Shown here one piece after another: positions 46,965 through 60,194 of a stretch of DNA of 64,000 nt. Source of the stretch: Lumnitzera littorea (taxonomy: Eukaryota; Streptophyta; Magnoliopsida; Myrtales; Combretaceae). Every line of letters starts with the position of its first letter. The first letter of the stretch is position 1. Location of the stretch: positions 96,783,915 through 96,847,914 of the forward strand of contig JAMXBB010000009.1 in the NCBI GenBank assembly GCA_024138015.1. Direction: 5' to 3'. The notes under the pieces were generated by a model. That model worked only from the letters and a program-made list of their open reading frames with translations. It searched no databases and was not told the origin of the DNA. Both the position numbers and the translations under genes were made by a program.

Positions 46965-49900
46965 CTAAGTAGCAGGTTTAGGCTCCGACTCTTGTTGTTG
47001 CTTCCACTGTTTTGGAGTCAAAGCCTTCTTGATAGAGAGAGCATGGATCTCTTTCATTTCCTCTTCTAGTGCTGCATTGACCAGTCTGTGCCTCTCTAAC
47101 AACCTCTTCCCTTCAAACTTTTCTGAGACAATTTCAATCACGAAACTCGCACCGCACCTGGTAACAATGAAAATTTACTTGCATCAAAAGGTTGCAAGAA
47201 GAATGGAGGCAGGGAAGTGAAGGTGTAGTGGAAATATTACCCTCCAGAAGTGTCGACCACCTCCTGCAACAGAAAAATAATAGCATCAGAAAAAGCCTAG
47301 ATGGAGTTGGCAATCATAGGCCAGAAGGAAAACCACTCATGCGTAGAAGTAAGAGATAAGACAATCCTAGGCCATTGGAAAAGCATTTACTTGTAACAAC
47401 GAGATAAGACTACAAAAGAAAGGCTCTTCGAAGAACAATCAACACTTCTTTAACTCCAACTATCAGCCCTCATAACTAATTTAGGGTATTACATCAGAAA
47501 TTCTCATGTCTATGCTAAAAATCAATTAAGTACTCTATATTTCAAGTTAGTCATTTATGTTCTCTATATTATTGCCAAAGTTCAATTAAATACTCTATAT
47601 TTTAAATGAGTCATTTAAGGCCTGCATATTTAGGTCATCATATCAGGTAAATCCTCTGTGTAATTATACATTATGGGAGTTAGGAAGTACTAAAAGAGTG
47701 AAGGACTTGCATAACTTGCTTGAAACATAAAGGCTTAATTGATTGCTTTTAGCACAAACATATTGGACTTTATATGCACTGTTTGTGACTGAATCTACCT
47801 AGCTTCTCAAAATGAGAACACTATTAACAGTGATGAAAACAGGTTAAATGCAAATGCAGCGTCTGAAACAATTACCGAAAGGCCAACTAGCAGCAAAAAC
47901 TACAAGCTTGCTTGTTAGACACAAGACTAACAGACGCTTCGGAAACTGTCTATCAAACCCATTGTGTCTGCTAAGACCAGAAAGATGGAGCCATTTGACA
48001 GTTGCAGCACTTTGAGTTTTATGTGTCATGCCCCAATGCAAGTATTAATGATATAAGAAAATGGTTCGAAAAAGAAACAAAAGGGCCCCTGATAAAAAGA
48101 TGCTACAAATGTAATATTCAGATCAATAGGTTTCTGAGAGGAAAGGTATATTGAACCTGACTCCCACTTTTGTGCATGCTTCATCTAACTGTCAATTGCC
48201 CAATTCAGACATCCACCATCCAGGTATGAGAACAATGTATAAAGAAACATTAGCACGGACATTTTTGGATAATTCCAACAAACAGATGTTACCAAAGAGG
48301 CTAGGCAAGCTGATAGTCTTGGCTGACTAAAGCATCACAGAGATAGATATGGATTTTAAGCTTGAGAGTAGTGACACAAACAATGGGTAATGCAAGTAAG
48401 AGTTCCATTTGAGTTAGTTTAAAGCAAGGTTATCAAACTTGTGATATTACTTAGAATTGTTAGAGAATCTGTAATATCGAAACGTAAAATAGCTTTAAAA
48501 AATTACTTATATACTTATAGTAGTTATTTAAAACTTGAAATACATTATGGAAATAAAAAAAATGAATAAATTAAGTTTTTGTTTCCATAAAAATTCTTAA
48601 TATATAATCTAACATGTGTAGAAAAAATGACAAATAGAGTTGAAACTAAACTTTTCCCCATTTTTTTTTTAAAAAAAGCTTTAAATTAAAAAAAAAAAAC
48701 AAACATTTCAACTTATTTTAAGTTATTGACAGTATAAAATAAAATCTATAGTTTTCTTTATAAACTTTATTATTGGAGCTGAAACTTGGATAAAAATTAT
48801 GAATATAAAATAAAATATTGAGAGAGAAAGAAAGAAGTAAAAAATTAGAATAGAATAGAATATACGTTGTAATGTCTTAATAGTTAATGGCTTATAAAAG
48901 ATTAGTTGTTTTTTTTTTCCTTTAATTTTTTAATTCATTTAACTTAGATATGTAGAATCAATAAACTCGATTAAAAACATAAGTTTCTATACAAAAAAAG
49001 ATTTTACACCCGAGTTAATTCGAAAAAGCCACCTAAAATCATAAACTCATAAAATCGCATGAAAAAAATTGCAATTTTAACAACTATAGTCTAAAGAATA
49101 GCATTTCAAATATATATCACATCGAGAAACCTCATTAGAAAAGGTCAAATAGATTTTATTTAGTACAAGAGCCCATCAAGTCAAGTCTTACAAAAGTCAA
49201 TTTACTCTAGGCTTTAGGTAGGGGGACAATAAAAAAAATTATTCGATAAAGTATTGAATTTATTGTAAGTATTAAGATAAGTAGGACTTTTCCATAAAGG
49301 TTTTCACTTAGTATTCCTCTTGGACGTATGTGATATTACAGGTAAAAGTCTGCCATTTCGTATCACTAGCAGGTAATGGAGGTTCAACTGGGTTTAGGAA
49401 TATAAGGAATCATATAGAAAAATAAAACATATATATGAGTAGAAAGAGTATGATGCTAATCTAGACAACTTTGGTTGCATCAAATATTGGTGAGAGGTTC
49501 ATTTCAGACATGCATCATATCCTTAGTTGGTATATAAGATCAATCTTTTGTCATAATAAGTTAACTTAAACCAAGTCCTTTTTTCATCCAAAGTCCTACT
49601 GATAGAGAAGTTTCCCAATACCTAATTTTTGGTAGATGTGTGGACTTCCACATTCATGAGAAGTCAAGACTTATAGGACTTGATGATCATATTTGCAAAG
49701 TGACCTGACATGATAAGATGATGTGTATCTTTGAAGAAGAGGTTATTTAAGTAGAATATTTTGGGCCCATAAGGAGAATACTATGTAGCACAAATTAGAT
49801 AGACATGAATGAAATCTTCAAGAATAAGTTGCTACGAAGCTACATGTTAAGGATGTGATCTACAAATAGAATAAGAATCATAAGTGTTGAAAGCCCCATA

Positions 49901-52177
49901 TAAGTTCTTCAAAAGGATGACAACACATTTGCTTATAAATCAAGCATACTAAATACAATGCAAATAACCAAAAGGATGCAAAAGATGAATGAAGTAATTA
50001 CCCAAAAAAACAAAAAAGAGGTATAGCATTATGTACCACAATTTGATCATGCTTATGCTTCTCAAACCAAAAGCAACAATGCCTGGACAACTCTATCAAA
50101 ATTCTACAGAATATAAGTAATTGCATTAACTTTATAAAAATCCAGGAGATCTATAGGTATACGCAACAGATTAAATAAAAATTAGACAAATGAACATAAT
50201 GACGATGGTCATAGTGCTAAATTATTGAATTAGATAACGTCAAGGATTGGCTACTGGTTAAAATTAAAGATATATCATAACTAAAATTGCAATTGGTCTT
50301 ATGTTCAAATCCTACCAAGGCCATTTCTTGTGGCTATCTACATGATGGAAGTTAAGTGAGGCTAAATCTAAACCTGTGCTTGAAATTATCAAGTGCATTC
50401 TCTAGCATTGAGTTAGTAGCCCATCGTGCAAGCCTTCCCTCAAACCAATATCTTCATCTAAATTTGTCATAGAATAAATGAATTTTAATGAACAAAACAA
50501 CTAATTGATTTCCATTGTTCTAGTTATTTTTCTCCTCTTTCCTAGTAGATTAGTAATAAAACTAAGTCATCAAATATATATAATAAAAATTTCAATGGTT
50601 TTTAGTACTAAACTTACTTAACCTCAATTTTTATATTTTTTATAGGCATTTTACTTTTACATGAACTAAGAAAATGTCACCACTGTATATCAAATACAAA
50701 AACAAAAAAGAAACAGAAATTAATGCAAAAATAGTCGATTCTTTGTTTCCATGTTTACCTCTTTAACAGGAGGTCTTTTCTAGACACTAGAGTCCCTTAC
50801 TTCATTTAATCAAGATTATTGATAAATTAACTTGTACAATTCATATTCTTTTGTCTCTACTATAAGACTTAATTAATTTATAGAAGCTATTAGATAGTTC
50901 ATTTGCTTAGAAATAGCCAGTCTAATTGGAATAGCTATAACTAGAATGGCTACCTTTGAATAACTAAACCATCTTATAAGGCCCTTAGATTGGTTGTAAC
51001 CTGCACTTTGGAGGTAGCTCAAGAAATGTCCTTAATGGGATGGAACTCAAAACCTCAAGCAATTTATCAGGAGTCTTGCATCTCTCTACATGATACTGAA
51101 AATCTTAATTTATAAATCCTACAAAATTGAGTCGTAAAGAACTTGCTCTGGAATAATTAATTTGAATGTGGTCTATTGGAAAAGGTTAGAAAGACTACCT
51201 ATAATTGCAGTTATAACCCAAGCTCCAAGGTTGAATTCCATCTAGCCCTTACTCTAAGCCTTCCACTCAGTCAAACAGCTGTTGCTCAACAGCAATTTCC
51301 ATGCCTTTAAAAACTAGATCTCAAAAGATGATTCTTTCATACTATACATGTCATATAATGGGTTTAAACTTGAGATGCCCCATCGGTACGCTTCTAACAC
51401 CACTAGAAAGCCTCAGAAAATGTATCTCTTCTATACCCTTCTTAACCCAAAAGCATCCATTTCGTCACTCTTGTCAGTTAGAAAGTAATAGGATTGCTTT
51501 GCCATATGTATGTAGATTGAGAGTTGGAACCTTTTCAACGCCTAATGCCATGGTTCTAGTAAAAGGCCTCTTTGACACTGGTTCTAAAAGGATCAATCAG
51601 AAAAGAACATTTCATCAAAGGTTTATTCTATCATGGATTGAGGCAAATTAATTCAAAAAAAAAATATATTGCTTTCTCTTATCATAAATTCCGAAGAATT
51701 TCCAATTAACTGGAAGCAGACTGTTATTCAGTCATCGAAAAAGTTTTCTTCAAATAAGAAATAATGATTCCATCGGAAAAGATTCCCCTAAGCTAAGAAG
51801 GAATTACACGAGCCAGGCCTCTAGCACTTTACGCTCACCGGAAGGTACAGGTCCGCATCCCACCATTGTACTCGAAAACCCAAAAAAATAAAAAAAATAA
51901 AAATAACACGAAACGATCATAAACTATGTATGCAATAGCAGATAGTACATAATTCTAATGCCAAAACGAAGTAACATTAAGTAAACGGCGTCATCAAAAC
52001 CCAGAAAGAACCACCAAGTAAAAGTTTACAGTCATCTCAAATGAAATTTACAATCATGTCCGATGTTTAATCAAATACATGCGTATAACAAGAAAGAAGA
52101 CGTAGAACGCGTACCAAATGGGAAGGGTTCATCTTCGAAGTCAGCGAAGCTTCAACCTGTTCCTTTGTTACCCCCAT
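46965..52177 (-). CDS. BOLA2: BolA-like protein, BOLA2 type, three exons
   Basis: BolA2 is a small cytosolic/nuclear protein that pairs with a monothiol glutaredoxin to bind a [2Fe-2S] cluster in iron-sulfur handling. Exon 1 is 52177-52115 (MGVTKEQVEASLTSKMNPSHL), exon 2 is 47263-47241 (23 nt, EVVDTSGG) and exon 3 is 47157-46965 (CGASFVIEIVSEKFEGKRLL then ERHRLVNAALEEEMKEIHAL, ending ESEPKPAT). Donor GT and acceptor AG fit at both joins, phases match, and the total is 279 nt, or 92 residues, the usual length. The conserved RHR-x-V-N helix-turn-helix region and the Cys-Gly loop after the beta strand are present. Introns are 4851 and 83 bp. The open frame runs upstream of the chosen ATG, but family conservation starts at MGVTKEQ. 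It looks intact. Confidence 0.93.
47264..52114 (-). other. BolA2 intron 1, 4851 bp
   Basis: It runs from the donor GTACGCG to the acceptor TTGCAG. It holds a MITE-like insertion near 47497-47775 and AT-rich DNA elsewhere. Open frames within it (47844-48041 minus, 51301-51651 plus) show no recognised family and are left unannotated. Confidence 0.85.
47497..47775. mobile_element. Possible MITE in BolA2 intron 1
   Basis: The left end ATGCTAAAAATCAATTAAG is matched in inverted form by the right end TTAATTGATTGCTTTTAGCAC, giving diverged terminal inverted repeats of about 25-45 bp. A 60-bp direct repeat (TCAATTAA-TACTCTATAT, at 47522 and 47582) lies inside. Exact ends and target duplication were not resolved. 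Confidence 0.45.
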
Positions 52178-52242
52178 CTCTCTCACACACTCGGTCGTGC
52201 TTGGGGAAGCATTTAGAGATGTCTTTGGGTTCTTCAAAACGA

Positions 52243-52250
52243 ATATATAA
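52243..52250 (-). promoter_or_regulatory. Candidate TATA box of the BolA2 gene
   Basis: TTATATAT on the minus strand lies about 65 bp upstream of the ATG. Spacing is normal for a plant promoter; use is inferred. Confidence 0.45.
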
Positions 52251-52402
52251 TATGCATGCACTCCGCGGAATAATAAAGAAGAAAAGATACAAAGTAGATT
52301 CCCCCTTGATATAAAGGAGGTTCCCTTTTCTATTCCTAATTTTTCCACATATAGGTCTTTGAATCTTTTGGGATTGAGAAAAAAAAAAAAGTAAAAAGAC
52401 AT

Positions 52403-54329
52403 AATCTTTGAATCTATAATGGATCTTAGTATTTTACCAAATTTGCCCCGTTTCCTCTTAGGATTTTACTAAGCGCTACACAAATACTTAGGTTGTTTGG
52501 TGAGGAGGGAAACCACATGATAAGTGTAACAAGAGCTAATGTTCCAACTTTATCGAGCATCTAAACACTATCTAATGTGTTCAATACATAGATAAATCTT
52601 GTTAGCAAATGAGTTTGTATGGGTTAAACTCAAGAAGATGAGTATGTTCGAGGAAGGATATCATTGCAATAGAGATAGGTATGTCGAGAGTCTGATTTTA
52701 ACAAGAATTAGCCTAAATCTTTGTAATTATACTTTAGTAGGCAAACCCTACTACTAAGTCGCTTAGCAAGAGACCATCTTTGAGGGCAATAGAATGGGAG
52801 AGGGTGAGAGGGAGCTTATGGAAGCCAAAGTCTTCATAAAGATGATCTTAGGTTGAGTTTGAGCAATGGGGAATAATAAGGTTGGTGATTATACTTCAAT
52901 AAAGTTACACAATCAAAAGATTCTACCCAAATCTTTATAGTTATACTTTTATGGGAAAATCTCACCATTGAGCTATTTAGCAAGAGGCCATCTCAAAGGA
53001 TGGAGGAATTTATTAGGATGAGAGGGAGCCTGTGGAAACCTAAAGTCATGATAGAGATGATTTTAGGTGGAGTTCGACAACAAAAAGAGTAGCTAGGTGA
53101 TTTTTGGTGTGTATAGTGGCAATGGATTGTCCCATGATGAAAGCATCATGAATTTAGGTGGGAGAAACTATTATAGTCTATAAGCTTGAAGCCAAATGGG
53201 AAGGCTCAATTCGAACTTATAATGAAGTAAATGGAATCAGCAAGATATCAATGTAGTTTGTTTTGGGGTGGTACACTTTGAAGGTAAATTTAGCTTTCCA
53301 TAGTAATATGGTTGGGAATTGATGTCGCTCTCTTGATGATAGCATCGTTGGCCAAAACTAGTTAGATAAGTGATGCGTTTCCGAAGTTGAACACGGAGAA
53401 ACACTACAATAAAGTGAACCTAAGAGAATTAAAAGAAAAAAAAAGCTAACAAAGTCTGGGCAGTTACCAATTGGATATGACATACCAATCGATTTTACTC
53501 GACTTACAATCCGTCGGATATGACTCATCAGTCCAAACTGAAGGGTTACTTACTACTACTCCTTACTAAAGGGAATAGATTATAGTTAAAGGATAATGAG
53601 AACATTAAGGTTACTCAAAAGAAACTTGAACAATTTATGGTATTAATGATCAATTATCTACGTATAATTAAGTGAAGGCTTATAGAGCTATCCACTAAGG
53701 TTACTTTACATGTGTGAAAAAACAAAAAGATATTATTACAATTAGGTTATGCAATACATATTAAAAAGGGTAGGAAAGATAGAGAATATTCAGTATGAAA
53801 AAATTAAGAATTCTTTTGAAATGTTGTGCCAGAAAATACGTGTTGATCAGTGGCTAGGTGTTAGAAATATGGTACAAGTAGATGCAAAAGAGTCCACAAT
53901 CAGGGGCTAACTTAATCTAGATCAGGTCAAGGCCCAGTCAGTCCCACTGTAGAGTAGTTAGTTTAGATTTGGGTCAGACATCTATTATTAGTTCGGGAGT
54001 TTAGCTCGAATAGTCTTAAGGTTGTCTGCTCGGATGTTTTGTCATAACATGGTTGTTCAGCAAGTCTGGTGCATGTGAAGGCTTAGTATCCAGGTCAGCA
54101 AAAAAAAGGAAACACAAAGTTCGGGATAGTGATTTCTGTCTTGGATAGGGCTTCGAGCTAATGTTCTTCGAGTGAGTTCCTGAAGTCCTCTAGCTCAACT
54201 TCATATGATTGATCCAAGGGGTTGATTCCTATCATCTACTTGGGGGTCGAAAAGAATTGTTCTTAAATCTGAAGTAGTCTCTAGCTCTTCTTCTAAGACA
54301 CTCTTGGGATCCTCTGTTGGTTAGTAAAG
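52403..54329. other. Intergenic DNA and probable 3' end of a gypsy element
   Basis: No gene is visible. It contains a diverged direct repeat at 52711-53073. From about 53400 onward it is probably the 3' untranslated/LTR part of the minus-strand gypsy element that follows, but no LTR ends were found. Confidence 0.4.
52711..53073. repeat. Diverged direct repeat, 214-bp offset
   Basis: CAAATCTTT-TA-TTATACTTT followed by TTAGCAAGAG-CCATCT, GAGAGGGAGC-T-TGGAA and GATGAT-TTAGG-TGAGTT occurs at 52711-52865 and at 52925-53073. Confidence 0.75.
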
Positions 54330-57300
54330 AATCAGATTGAACAGATTGATAATAGAGGAGATACCATAGTCATCAGGTAATTCGATTTGGTAGGTGTTAT
54401 AGTTGACCTTCTTCAAGATCTTGAACAATCCATCAGCTTAAGGAGATAGCTTATTTTGTCTTAAATGTGGGATTCGTTCTTAACTAAAGTGTATCCATAC
54501 TAAGTCTCTTGATTAGAAAGAAATAGCTTGATGACCTTGGCTACCAATCTCTTGTTGTCTCTGATTGAACTTAGCAACCTTCTTAGTTATAAATTGGTGT
54601 AGCTCTTACAATTTTTGAGCTCGATCAACTTCGGATTGACTCTCTTCAACAGTTATAATGGTGTCGATCATATCTAGGGGAATAATAGGATTGAGGCCAC
54701 AGACGACCTCGAATGGGGTCTTTTAAGTAGTGCTGTGGACAGTTCGATTGTATGTGAATTCCACAACTGGAAGACACAAATCTTAGCCCCTTAAGTTCTT
54801 TCCTATGACAACCTTAAGTAAATTTCTAGCATCCTGTTCACCACTTCAATCTAGTCATTAGTTTAAGGGTAGCTACTAGAGCTGAATACAAGTTTAGTTC
54901 TAAGTCTTCTTCAAAGAGCCTTCCAAAAATAGCTTAAAAATTTTGTGTCTCAATCTAAAACAATAGTCTTCGACACTCCACATAATCGGATAACTTCCTG
55001 TAACAATAAATCAACAATATATAAAGCATCGTTAGTTTGATGGCATGGGATAAAGTGTACCATTTTGCTGAAGTGATCCACTATAACGAATATAAAATCT
55101 TTCCCTCTAGATGTCCGGGGTAAACCTAGGATAAAATCAATGCTAAGGTCAGCCCAAGGTAAGGTTGGCGTTAGCAAGGGCAAGGGCAAAGGCATGTATT
55201 CTCCATAGGTCTCCCTCTTCCCCTTAGCTCACTTGTGCACTTCATAACTATCAACTACTTTATGGACATCCTTGACTAAACTTGGAAAATAAAAGTTTTT
55301 CTTCAACAGGTTGGCTGTCTTAGTCTCCCCAAAGTGACCTAATAATCCTCTGCTATAAGCTTCTATGACTAATAGCTTATATGTGAAATAGCTTGGAATG
55401 TACAGTCTTCTTCCCTTGAAGAAATAGTCATCTTTAACATAATATCCCCTAATAGCAACTCCATCTTTGCATTGCTTTATGATAGGATCGAAATAAGGAT
55501 CATAAGTGTATTACTTAGTAATAAGTGAGAATCTCAATAATTTTGTTTGCAAAGTGGTCAGCAAGGTTTGTGGCCGTGATAAAGCATCGACAACCATATT
55601 TATGCTTCTCTTCTTGTGTAGGATTACGTATGAAAATCCTTCCATAAACTCCAACTACTTGGCTTGTCTCTTAGAGTGTTTGTTCTGACTCCTAAGATGC
55701 TTTAGAGACTTATAGTCTATATAAATAACAAACTCTTATGGCAGTAAATAGTGTTGTTAAATAGTAAGAGCTTGAAAAAGAGAGTATAGCTTTTTCTTGT
55801 ACACTGAATAATTCAGGGTAGCACCATTAAGCTTCTCGCTATAGTAAGTAACGGATCGTCGCTATTGCATTTGGACAATGCCAATTCCAATTCTCGACAC
55901 ATTACATTCCAATTCAAAGCGTTTGTTAAAATCTAGTAGTGATAGGATAAGGGTGGAGGTAAGTTTCTCCTTAATCTTCTTAAAGTTCAGTTCAGTTTGG
56001 TTGTTCCATCTAAACTCATCGCTCTTCTTCATCAGCTCAATCAAGAGAATAGCTATGGTACTAAAGTTTTTAATGAATTGCCTATAGAAAGAAGCTAAGC
56101 CATGAAAACTTCAAACTTTAGTAACATTTTTCGGCATTGGACATTCTAGGACAGCTCAAATTTTCTCCTCATCTACTTGGATTCCTTCTCCTAACACTAT
56201 AAACCCAAGAAAAATCACTTCATCCTAGCAAAACATATACTTCTTCAAATTCCTATATAACTTCTCGATTCACAAAATATCAAATACTGCCTAGAGATGT
56301 TAAACATGGTTGTTCAAGTTGGCATTGTATGCCAATATGTCATTAAAGTACATGACCACACATATTCTAGTCAAAGGGTACGTCACATGGTTCATTAATC
56401 TTATGAATACGCTTAACGCATTAATAAGTCCGAACAGCATAACTAACAATTCGTAAAGACTATGCCTAGTCTTAAAGGCAGTCTTCTACTTATCACCCAG
56501 TGTGAATTTGGTTATAGCTACTTCGCAGATCAATCTTTGAAAATATTTTGGCACTATAGAGCTCGTCTAACATGTCATCGAGCCTCAGTATTGGGTATGT
56601 ATATTTGATAGTGATTCAATTAATTGCTCGATTGTCGATACACATGTGCCATGAACCATTCTTCTTAGGGATAAGCAAAGCCGATAAGCACAAGGGCTCA
56701 TGCTCTCCCTCACATATCCTTGCTCTATGAGCTCATCTACTTGTCTTTTTAGCTTAACAGCCTACTCAAGGTTCATTTTGTATGCAAGTCAAATCGGTAG
56801 GGTAATACCTAGCTATAGATCAATATAATACTCTATGCCTCGAATTAGATGTAGTCCTCTAGGAAATTCCTTGGGAAACAGATCGGGAAACTTATTTAAT
56901 AGGCTTTAGATCTCATTAAGAACATCCTCTAAATCTCTCATCTCTAATAATCTTCTAACCAATGGGAAATAGATTGGGAAACTCATTTAACAGGCTTCAA
57001 ATCTCATTAAGAACATCCTCTAAATCTCTCATCTCTAATAATCTTCTAACCAACAGGAACATAGGTTGATTGCCTTTTCAAAAGCTTAGAGTTCTCTTTA
57101 GTTCATCACTAAAGCTTTCTTTTTACTAGCTTAGGTGAGCTAATTATGAGTCTCATTTACTTGGGACAAGGTCCTGAGTTGTAGCACAATCTTCTTTCCT
57201 TCCTTAACAAACACATAGGTGTTTTTATACCCATCTTGAGTAACACGTTAGTCGAACAACTAAGGTCGTCTAAGCAACAGATGTAAAGCTCCTATGGGGA

Positions 57301-58800
57301 TGATATTGCAAACTACTTCATCCTTATACACGTTTCCAAGACTGAATGGTACGATTACTTGCTCAGTCACATACAAAGCACCCTTATCATGAAATTAATG
57401 TAACTTGCAAGGTCAGAGATGCTTAGAGGTCGATAGTCCTAACTTATGCACAAAGGACTGTGTGATGACGTTTGTGCAACTTCCTCCATCCACAATGATT
57501 GTGCATAATTAGCCCTTGATGATACACTTTGTATGGAATAAATTTTCCTTCTAGTCTTCGTTGGAATTTAGCAGGGAACTCAATACTCGTCTTAGAACTA
57601 AGGTCATCACTTCTCCTTGGTTGGCATAGATATAGGTCTCTTTTTCCTCTTTGACTTCGGCTTTTCCAATATCCTTTTCCTCTTTAAACTTGCTTTCATT
57701 GGTGTTATCCACTGCATCTCCTCGGAGCATAATGATACGTCAATTCGAACACTCAACAGCCATGTGTCTGAAACTTAACCATTTAAAGCACTTCACCCGT
57801 TGGTCTTTCATCCAGAGGTCTATCCTCTCTCATATGTTCTTAAAGTTAGCCTGGCCTCGACTCAGTTTGACTGGCTTGTTTGGCTATTGTTAGGTCAGTC
57901 ATTCATTTCCTTTGCTTGGTATGGCCTCTTCGGCTCAGCTTGGATAAAGTCAACGCAGAACAGGGCTTCGAGGGAATGTTAGCTTAAGTTAGTTCAAAGC
58001 ACTTCTCCTTTACTTTTTAACCTTCAGTATTATCTTAATCGCCTCTTCCAAGGTGTAAAACCTCTGTACTTCTACAATGTCGAGAATCTCATATCTGAGT
58101 CTAGAAATAAACCTCAATACTATGCAAGCCTCGGGTTCTTCCACGTTGGCTCGGATCATAAGCATTTAGAACTCTGTCACATAATCATCAATTGTTCAAC
58201 CTCCTTGGCAAAGTTCCTACAACTTTACAAATGTATCATGTAAGTAGGTCTTTAATACAAATCTACCTCTTAACAACCTTTTCATCTCATCTTAAGTCCT
58301 TACTCTTCGTCTTCTATTCCTTACTCTAGCTGTATTCAAACTTTTCCACCCCATTATAGCATACCTAAAGAACTTAAGTGCAGTAAGTTGGACCTTAACA
58401 ATGTCTGTATAACCATAACAGTTAGATACCTTTTCTTCTCACTCCAAGAATTCATTTACATCTTTACTTTTGCTAAAGGGTAGGATTTGAACCTTGACAT
58501 TGTCTAGGCCTCGAGGAGCTCGATGTTCTAGGTTCTATACTCAGTAATGACCAACCTCTTCTTCTTCCTCTCCATACTCCTCGGCATCTATCACCTCATC
58601 ATCTTTTTTAATCTCCACCAACTTCAGTCTTCGTTTAGTAGCTTAGTTTGCAACTCCTCCAATTTGAGGGTGTCGAACTGGGTGATTAGCTTAATTACCT
58701 TGGCTATAGCCTCTCTCTAGAACATTTTTGCGTGGGTTACATTACGGCATACCCTAGAGTTGTTACCTATTAACTTGCATCGTGGTGACTAGATTCTCAA
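54330..58800 (-). pseudogene. Chromovirus-type Ty3/gypsy gag-pol relic
   Basis: A decayed polyprotein reads on the minus strand from right to left. gag (about 58650-57700): VKVQILPFSKSKDVNEFLE, IDDYVTEF and a damaged zinc knuckle CFKWLSFRHMAVEC (second Cys is Trp, Gly is Arg). Protease (about 57510): CTIIVDGGSCTNV. RT (about 56900-56100): the active-site box is YFND (56339-56350) instead of YFDD, followed by a block near 56200 reading FLGFIV. RNase H-like part (56044-55862): FELECNVSRIGIGIV. Integrase (about 55330-54950): GHFGETKTANLLKKNFYFP, then WADLSIDFILGLPRTSRGKD and IVDHFSKMVHFIPCHQTNDA. The C-terminal part near 54380 reads FKILKKVNYNTYQIELPDDY. Stops are abundant. The clade (CRM-, Reina- or Galadriel-like) is not decided; no clear chromodomain is seen. 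Confidence 0.85.
56876..57053. repeat. 91-bp tandem duplication in the gypsy pol relic
   Basis: TCTCATTAAGAACATCCTCT starts at 56911 and again at 57002; the surrounding 91 bp is duplicated with a few changes. The length is not a multiple of three, so it shifts the reading frame. Confidence 0.9.
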
Positions 58801-60185
58801 TAAGATTAATGAGTTTGTTAAACTTGTTATCAACTAACCCTAAGGTATTGCTATAATTATGACTATAATTATATATTTATAATGTATGACTATAATTATA
58901 TATTTCTTCTTTTTCTTTTAAAGTATTTTTTAGATTGTTTGCACTTTTTTTTTTTAATTTGCTAAGTACAATTTTTTTCTTTTTTTTTTTTTTCCTTTGA
59001 TTAATAATCACGCATGATGTTTTTATTTGACTATGTTAATATTGTATTGCACATGTGGGGCAAGTACATATTTACAAGTATGTATCTTGCAAGTGATTGC
59101 TAGAGTGAGACTTATATGAGATGCTCAATTGTGTATTTATATTTAAAGATATTATCTAGTGTGTGATATTTGTGATTATTGTAAATGTCTTTAGTTACTT
59201 TTAGGTAGCAACTAAGCCTTTACATGTCATTATCCAATAATGACATATGGCCGGTTGTAATGACCTAGATTATTTGGTGTCCATTATCACCAAATTAAAT
59301 TTTAGAACTACTAGCAACTCTAATAAATTTTATCATTATATAGATCATCCTTAATAAGTTCCATGACTATATGGATATTTTATGGTTATTAGATTGGTGT
59401 AAATATACAATATGGTCAATATGATTTTGATACTATATTTAACAACTTTTAACTAGAGTGAAAATTGAAAAAAATTAGTAGAAAAGGAAAGAAAGAAAAA
59501 GAAAATAATAGAAAGTAGCTTTTACTCCTTTTTGGATAGAAAATGAAAATGGAAAGAAAGTTCTCTCTTTCTATATTTGATTAATGTAAAAGAAAAGAAA
59601 AGAAGAAAAACAAATAATGACTAGTAGGGTTAGGTGAAAAAACTGTAAATTGTTAATCGAACTGAGTTGAGCCAAAAATTCGATTCTTTTGCATGTGATT
59701 CGGTTTAGTATTGGTGTATTGGTGTATCGATTCGCAGTTCGGTTTAAAGTAACAAACTAAACCGATTTTATTAAAAAAAAAAAAAACCATAGTCCATAAG
59801 TTTGTGACTTATTGACTTTAAATTGTTACTTTTGACTCTAAAAAACACTTCTATTGATATTGAATGCAATATGCATGGTATTACATAAGATAAGTTATGA
59901 TGTTATCTAAGTTAAGATGTAAATGCAATTGAATGCTAAAATAGGAGTCTATAATAGCCAATTTCATTTGCACAAGAGTGTCATAGTAGTATTATACTCG
60001 TTAAGAGACGTGTGAAAGCGTGTTTAGTACTTTTCCAAAAACCATATTCCTTCGTCATCATACGTTAAATTTTTATTAGTCTACATAGTGTACAAGTACT
60101 ATTAAATCTTTTTTCCTCATTGATATGTTACATAATTGCACAACTTATATTAGTGACAAATGTTATAACTCTGAGTCTATAAACA
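58801..60185. other. AT-rich intergenic DNA
   Basis: No gene is visible. 58845-58905 holds a duplicated GACTATAATTATATATTT word, and there are T-runs near 58945 and 58980-58995. 59640-59775 resembles CGGTTTAGT/TTCGGTTTAAAG-rich dispersed plant repeats (AACCGAA-type words), with type undetermined. Confidence 0.5.
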
Positions 60186-60194
60186 TTTTTCTTT
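60186..60194. repeat. 9-bp target-site duplication (left)
   Basis: TTTTTCTTT matches the nine bases after the fold-back element at 61468-61476. It is low complexity, so the match is suggestive rather than conclusive. Confidence 0.6.

Noticed and set aside
50300..50340. tRNA-like T-loop (GTTCAAATCC)
   Set aside because: No acceptor or anticodon stems could be paired around it.
51301..51651. Plus-strand open frame of 116 codons in BolA2 intron 1
   Set aside because: No recognisable domain, no splice or promoter support, and it is intronic to an opposite-strand gene.
52178..52402. Upstream in-frame extension of BolA2
   Set aside because: Family conservation begins at MGVTKEQ and the extension lies across the likely TATA box and leader.
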